64,000 bases of DNA from an uncultured Ruminococcus sp. (lineage in GTDB: Bacteria > Bacillota > Clostridia > Oscillospirales > Ruminococcaceae): assembly GCA_900541495.1 (NCBI GenBank), contig UQKC01000001.1, forward strand, positions 110,312 through 174,311, read 5' to 3'. Position numbers and translations under genes: made by a program. The notes under the pieces were generated by a model. That model saw only the letters and a program-made list of their open reading frames with translations, did not search any database and was not told where the DNA came from. Each line of letters begins with the position of its first letter. The stretch's first letter is position 1. Of the stretch, positions 60,608 through 64,000 are shown piece after piece.

Positions 60608-60668
60608 TAATCTTAAATATATTGGATTTCGGCGCAGATTTTTTCCTATATTTTATTGGTGTTTAGTA
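60569..60668 (+). repeat. MITE-like palindromic repeat, copy 6 (type A)
   Basis: 100 bp. The right end is TATTTTATTGGTGTTTAG-TA and the left end TA-CAAAACACCATTTAAA. The inner arms are TGGAAAAATCAAGCTGA and (inverted) AGGAAAAAATCTGCGCCGA. It lies in the 345-base gene-poor stretch between the acidic-protein terminator and pdaA, and is closest in sequence to copy 1. Confidence 0.85.
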
Positions 60669-60727
60669 TTACGCCCTTGGTTCGTTCAAAGTCTTACAGA
60701 ATGACCTTTAAGCTGTTTCCAAAACAA

Positions 60728-60751
60728 ATACACATCGTCTGCATCGATGTG
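60728..60751 (-). terminator. weak hairpin, possible terminator of pdaA
   Basis: CACATCG and CGATGTG pair around seven bases, followed on the minus strand by TATTTGTTTTGG. The T run is weak. The flanking bases 60669-60789 otherwise show only a small ACCGA/TCGGT hairpin. Confidence 0.4.
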
Positions 60752-60789
60752 CGGTAAATCATAACCGAAAATCGGTTGTGAAATCAAAA

Positions 60790-61590
60790 TTATAATTGCG
60801 GCAGGCAGAATTCAAATCCGTCTGACCTTATATCATCGATTAGCTGCGGCAGAATTTCCGCATTTGTCGATGAAACACTGTGCAAAAGGTAGATCGCGCC
60901 GTTATGTGCGGCATTTCTTGCCTTTTCGAGCGAAGATGCAGGGTCGGGTTGGTTATCAACATTCCAATCACAGTATGCATAGCTCCAAAGCATTGTCTTG
61001 TAGCCAAGTTTACTGCAAACGGCAAGCGCACGTTCCGAATATTCTCCGCACGGTGGGCGAAGATACTTCATTTCGACTCCGTATTCATTTTTCACGAAGT
61101 CGTGGAGCGACATTATCTCATCCTCGGCGCTTTCGGGCGAAAGTGTCGGCAGAGATTCGTGCTTCATACCGTGGTTGCCGATGATGTGCCCATCCGCGAT
61201 CATACGCTTTACAAGCTCTTTATTGCGCTTGGCATAGTCGCCCGTGAGGAAAAACACCGCTTTGACGTTCTTCTCTTTTAAGGTGTCAAGAATTTTTTCG
61301 GTATAGCCGTTTTCATAGCCTTGATCGAACGTCAGGCAGATACCTTTTGCTCCGCTGAACACAGCATAGCTGTCATATTGTTCAAACTCATCGTTGAACA
61401 TCGTTGCGCCCGTCGGACAGTTGTTTTCGTCACATTCAACGCCCTGTCCGTACCCGTGAGATTCGGCTGAAAGTCCGTTCAGCTCGGAGATATCCTGTGC
61501 TGAAAGCTGATTTGCCGAAGCTGTAAAGGCAAAAAGGTTCACAGTCATAACCGCTGCTGCAAGAGCCGTGATAAGCTTTGAAAATCTCAT
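60790..61590 (-). CDS. pdaA: polysaccharide deacetylase, PdaA (muramic delta-lactam) type
   Basis: About 266 residues with a signal peptide (MRFSKLITALAAAVMTVNLFAFTASA). The NodB domain has LTFDQGYENGYTEKIL, a PdaA-like first motif in which the second Asp of TFDD is Q. It also has HIIGNHGMKH (metal His), LRPPCGEYSERAL and AIYLLHSVSSTNAE. By family it deacetylates muramic acid so that spore-cortex delta-lactam can form after CwlD acts. The ATG at 61590 has GGAGGG upstream; the frame reaches 61608. Confidence 0.92.
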   Translation of the reverse strand: MRFSKLITALAAAVMTVNLFAFTASANQLSAQDISELNGLSAESHGYGQGVECDENNCPTGATMFNDEFEQYDSYAVFSGAKGICLTFDQGYENGYTEKILDTLKEKNVKAVFFLTGDYAKRNKELVKRMIADGHIIGNHGMKHESLPTLSPESAEDEIMSLHDFVKNEYGVEMKYLRPPCGEYSERALAVCSKLGYKTMLWSYAYCDWNVDNQPDPASSLEKARNAAHNGAIYLLHSVSSTNAEILPQLIDDIRSDGFEFCLPQL

Positions 61591-61747
61591 CTGATCCCTC
61601 CATAACAAGATTTACGGATAAATCCGTACAGCATTTATTATGCATATCTTGTTATAGCTTATCACAAGTATATTATATCATAAATTTACGGAAAATAACA
61701 CTACAGAGCGGTTACAATTTTATCACAAAATGTTTCCGCATATTAAC

Positions 61748-61785
61748 AAAAATTGCGCTGTGACATTACATCACAGCGCAATTTG
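61748..61785. terminator. terminator after ireB
   Basis: AAATTGCGCTGTGA pairs with TCACAGCGCAATTT around CATTACA. Both flanks are A/T rich, so it may act in either direction; it follows the ireB stop on the minus strand. Confidence 0.85.
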
Positions 61786-61795
61786 CAAAATCAGC

Positions 61796-62044
61796 TTATT
61801 TGGAAAGATAAGACTTAACAAGCTCCTGAAGAAGCTCATCTCGGTCGATATGTCTGATAAGATTTCTTGCGTTATTATACGTTGTTATGTATGTCGGGTC
61901 TTCTGATAAGATATATCCAACGATCTGATTAATGGGATTATATCCCTTTTCGCTGAGAGCGTCATATATTAATGTGAGATTCTTTTTGAGTTCTCCCTCG
62001 TTTTCCTCAATAACTGTAAATGTCATTGTCTGGTCGTTATTCAT
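61796..62044 (-). CDS. ireB: IreB family regulatory phosphoprotein (UPF0297)
   Basis: 82 residues. The family core KGYNPINQIVGYILSEDPTYITTYNNARNLIRHIDRDELLQELV is almost unchanged from Enterococcus IreB and Bacillus YrzL. IreB is a substrate of the PASTA kinase IreK in enterococci and affects cephalosporin resistance. The usual partner ruvX (yrrK) and yrzB are not adjacent, so the gene stands alone with its own promoter. Confidence 0.95.
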   Translation of the reverse strand: MNNDQTMTFTVIEENEGELKKNLTLIYDALSEKGYNPINQIVGYILSEDPTYITTYNNARNLIRHIDRDELLQELVKSYLSK

Positions 62045-62087
62045 TTTATATGACCTTCCTTCTGTAATGGATTCATCTAATAGTTAT

Positions 62088-62116
62088 ATTATACTATATT
62101 TGCGGCAAAAATGCAA
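62088..62116 (-). promoter_or_regulatory. sigma-A promoter of ireB
   Basis: Minus strand TTGCAT (62111-62116), 17-base spacer, TATAAT (62088-62093), about 45 bases before the ireB start. Confidence 0.75.
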
Positions 62117-62177
62117 GTATTTTTTTATATTTTTTGAAACAAAGGTTTTGTTTTTGCTAACAAAGCGAAATTGCTGC

Positions 62178-62651
62178 TTAGAATAAGCTGTCAGCGATCT
62201 CATACGCTCTGTCATCGTCCGAGCAGGCAAAAAGCATAACATAGTTGCCCTTTACAACGACTTTCGCACCGTCAAGCTTATACATTTCATCGGGAGTGTA
62301 ATCCTTGTAAAGCTCGACCTGGTTGTCAAGGCGCTTCTGAGCGGCTGCGCGGGCATTCTCAGCCTGTTCAGCGGAATTCATCTTGAATACAGCAAGTTCA
62401 TCGGGATAAGCGCCTGAGCCGCAGATATAAACCGAAAGGGCATCTGTAGCTTCAACATCAATATCATAATATGCACCGATATCATCTTTGGTTTTCTCAA
62501 CCGCGGACGGTATCTCGATCTCTGCCATTATTGCCGATGTGATATCAGCAGGAGCAGGCTCTTTCATTTCGGCGGTCGAATCGACCTTTGAACAAGCGGT
62601 GAGCATAATTATAGGCAAAACCAACATTGCGGCAAAATTTTTAAATTTCAT
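62178..62651 (-). CDS. DUF4358-like lipoprotein
   Basis: 157 residues with a signal peptide ending in lipobox LTAC (about residue 20). The mature part is short and matches DUF4358-type lipoproteins of Clostridia (AVFKMNSAEQAENARAAAQKRLDNQ, then a YVMLFACSDD strand). The function is unknown. It lies 13 bases downstream of the SGNH hydrolase gene, with which it is presumably co-transcribed. Confidence 0.78.
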   Translation of the reverse strand: MKFKNFAAMLVLPIIMLTACSKVDSTAEMKEPAPADITSAIMAEIEIPSAVEKTKDDIGAYYDIDVEATDALSVYICGSGAYPDELAVFKMNSAEQAENARAAAQKRLDNQVELYKDYTPDEMYKLDGAKVVVKGNYVMLFACSDDDRAYEIADSLF

Positions 62652-62664
62652 AATTTTCCTTCCT

Positions 62665-63735
62665 TTACTGTGTTATCTCTGTTTGATCTGTCGATACAGA
62701 AGCCGTTTCGCTTTCGGTAACAGCTGCTTCTACTGCTGTAACTGCGGTTTCTGCGGATATCGCAGTTTCGCTTACAACTTCGGCAGAGGATTCTGTTTCA
62801 GAAGCGGTTTCTCCATCATCTGTGAGTTCAAACTGAATCCTGCTCAGAACAACGCCATAAGCTTTTCCGAGGAAATGAAGTCCGTCAGCTTCGGCATAGT
62901 CAGCCGCAAGATATCCGTCATCGTCCTGAAGCATTGTGAAGATATCGATATATTTGCATTCTTTGCTTTCAGCAGTTTTTTGGAGCTTGCTGTTATAGTC
63001 CATTATAAGCGGGATCTTTTCGGGATTCTCGCTCTCGTGAACAGCCGTAACAGGAGGTATCGACAGAATAACGATCTCCGAATCGGGTGAAGCGTTTCTA
63101 AGCTCGTCCACAAGCTTTGACATCTCTTCTGCCATATAATCCGTACTGAGGAAAGCGAGTCCGTTCGTTCCGAGCATAATGCAGATATAGTCGGGCTGCA
63201 TTGCCTCTGCTTTTTCAGCGGCTGTAACACCGTTTATTTCCTTTGTTATAGCGGATTCGGGGTTAAGTCCTACCTGTGCGAAGACATTATCGGGTTCTAG
63301 ATATCCAAAGCCCGAAAAGCCCGTAAAAATTGAATCTCCGATAAAAAGGCTGTTCGAGAAAAACGTCTTGTCATAATCGGTTGAGTTATATTTCGGTTCA
63401 GTTTCGCTTGTTTCAGTGGTGCTGTCGCTTGCGTCTGTTTCCTCTGTAAGTACAATATTCGCTGTGACCTGCGTGGTTTCCGTCGTTGTCATTTGTGTTA
63501 TGGTCTCCGTTGGCTCGGGTTCAATAACAACAGTTTGCGAAACAGCATATTCATCGTCCCAAGGCATTTTTATCCCTATATTTGCAAGTGGATCTTTTCC
63601 CGTAAAAAAAGTATAGCTGTATAATCCAAGTGCGGAAAGGACAAGAACGATAAGTACAATTATAATAACATTCAATGTAACAAGAATCTTCGAAGTTCTT
63701 GGTTTTTCAGAATAATAATAGTTTTTTCGTGGCAT
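62665..63735 (-). CDS. membrane-anchored SGNH/GDSL hydrolase
   Basis: 356 residues. An N-terminal membrane helix (about 17-42) is followed by a Thr/Glu-rich linker (residues 75-120). The SGNH domain has the catalytic Ser block FIGDSIFTGF (residue about 135), a second motif ICIMLGTNGLAF and a C-terminal Asp-x-x-His in ADYAEADGLHFL. Such enzymes act as esterases or acetyl-transfer partners on cell-wall sugars, and clustering with DUF4358 lipoproteins fits an envelope role. The substrate is not known. Confidence 0.82.
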   Translation of the reverse strand: MPRKNYYYSEKPRTSKILVTLNVIIIVLIVLVLSALGLYSYTFFTGKDPLANIGIKMPWDDEYAVSQTVVIEPEPTETITQMTTTETTQVTANIVLTEETDASDSTTETSETEPKYNSTDYDKTFFSNSLFIGDSIFTGFSGFGYLEPDNVFAQVGLNPESAITKEINGVTAAEKAEAMQPDYICIMLGTNGLAFLSTDYMAEEMSKLVDELRNASPDSEIVILSIPPVTAVHESENPEKIPLIMDYNSKLQKTAESKECKYIDIFTMLQDDDGYLAADYAEADGLHFLGKAYGVVLSRIQFELTDDGETASETESSAEVVSETAISAETAVTAVEAAVTESETASVSTDQTEITQ

Positions 63736-63773
63736 TTTTAGGGGTACACCTTTCTACTGCAATAACATATTTT

Positions 63774-63802
63774 ATTATACACTATTTCATTCGACATATC
63801 AA
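63774..63802 (-). promoter_or_regulatory. promoter of the SGNH hydrolase-lipoprotein operon
   Basis: Minus strand TTGATA (63797-63802), 17-base spacer, TATAAT (63774-63779), about 40 bases before the start codon. Confidence 0.78.
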
Positions 63803-63833
63803 GTATTTTTACGAGAAAATTTCCACTCTGTAA

Positions 63834-63868
63834 ATAAAAAAATCCGTCTTCATAAAGAAAACGGATTT
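63834..63868 (-). terminator. terminator of the tRNA-Cys/Gly unit
   Basis: AAATCCGT.TTC pairs with GAA.ACGGATTT around TTTAT, followed on the minus strand by TTTTTA. It directly follows tRNA-Cys. Confidence 0.85.
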
Positions 63869-63869
63869 A

Positions 63870-63943
63870 TGGAGGCGCCACCCAGATTTGAACTGGGGAT
63901 CAAGGTGTTGCAGACCTACGCCTTACCACTTGGCTATAGCGCC
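63870..63943 (-). tRNA. tRNA-Cys (anticodon GCA)
   Basis: Acceptor GGCGCTA/TGGCGCC, anticodon loop CTGCAAC (GCA), T-loop TTCAAAT, encoded CCA. Confidence 0.95.
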
Positions 63944-63945
63944 GA

Positions 63946-64000
63946 TGGAGCGGATTACGAGGCTCGAACTCGCTACCTCCACCTTGGCAAGGTGGCGCTC
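63946..64000 (-). tRNA. tRNA-Gly (anticodon GCC), 5' part outside the window
   Basis: Visible from the end of the D-stem: anticodon stem CCACC/GGTGG with loop TTGCCAA (GCC), T-arm TTCGAGC, acceptor 3' strand and encoded CCA. The 5' end lies beyond 64000. Confidence 0.9.

Overview
The window is 64 kb of chromosome from an endospore-forming, low-GC Gram-positive bacterium, most likely a member of the Oscillospiraceae/Ruminococcaceae (Clostridia). The evidence is a complete spoIIIAA-AH operon, spoIVB, cwlD, a PdaA-type deacetylase and YlmC. Other markers are UPF0297/IreB, a single-chain 1235-residue PurL, an A-A'-T ECF transporter module, and strong GGAGG ribosome sites with sigma-A promoters of TTGACA-17-TATAAT type. 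Nearly all genes are ordinary housekeeping genes, densely packed on both strands. No rRNA, prophage, CRISPR array or transposase gene was seen.

Layout. 1-6.4 kb (minus): spoIIIAA to spoIIIAH, then an Asp23 protein, nusB and a truncated TsaD-like gene. 6.5-15.1 kb (minus): gpsA, plsY, der, a DUF512 radical-SAM gene, rpmF, yceD, a small P-loop protein, pgi, a D,D-carboxypeptidase-like protein with altered catalytic motifs, and an HPr-like protein lacking the phosphorylatable His. 15.2-20.5 kb (plus): mtaB and purL, with a long unexplained leader before purL. 20.5-31.2 kb (minus): a peptide-type solute-binding lipoprotein, tsf, rpsB, ylmC, mutS2, recO, yqzL-like, era, ybeY, phoH and a HAD hydrolase. 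31.3-37.1 kb (mostly plus): a WYL regulator, a C_GCAxxG_C_C protein, a D-2-hydroxyacid dehydrogenase, spoIVB (minus), a membrane protein that appears to start at ACG, and a LacI-type regulator. 37.1-41.8 kb (minus): radA, cwlD, ispF, ispD, pheA. 41.9-55.8 kb (plus): ruvC, ruvA, a phosphodiesterase-like gene, ruvB, glmM, a methyltransferase, ecfA1-ecfA2-ecfT-truA, a DUF5711-like protein, a CvpA-like protein and a zinc-finger Clp ATPase. 55.8-64 kb: three tRNAs, an ACT protein, purA, two linked low-complexity acidic proteins, pdaA, ireB, a lipoprotein/SGNH hydrolase pair, and tRNA-Cys and tRNA-Gly.

The least expected feature is a family of six short (89-159 bp) palindromic intergenic repeats between 32.8 and 60.7 kb. 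Their ends read TA-CTAA...TTAG-TA and their arms share an AAAAAATC core. They look like non-autonomous MITEs of the IS630/Tc1-mariner kind. One copy sits inside the loop of an intrinsic terminator, one supplies the last codons and stop of truA, and one carries an internal 17-bp triplication. Other points for follow-up are the probable ACG start codon, the degenerate carboxypeptidase, the purL leader and the repeat-bearing acidic protein pair.
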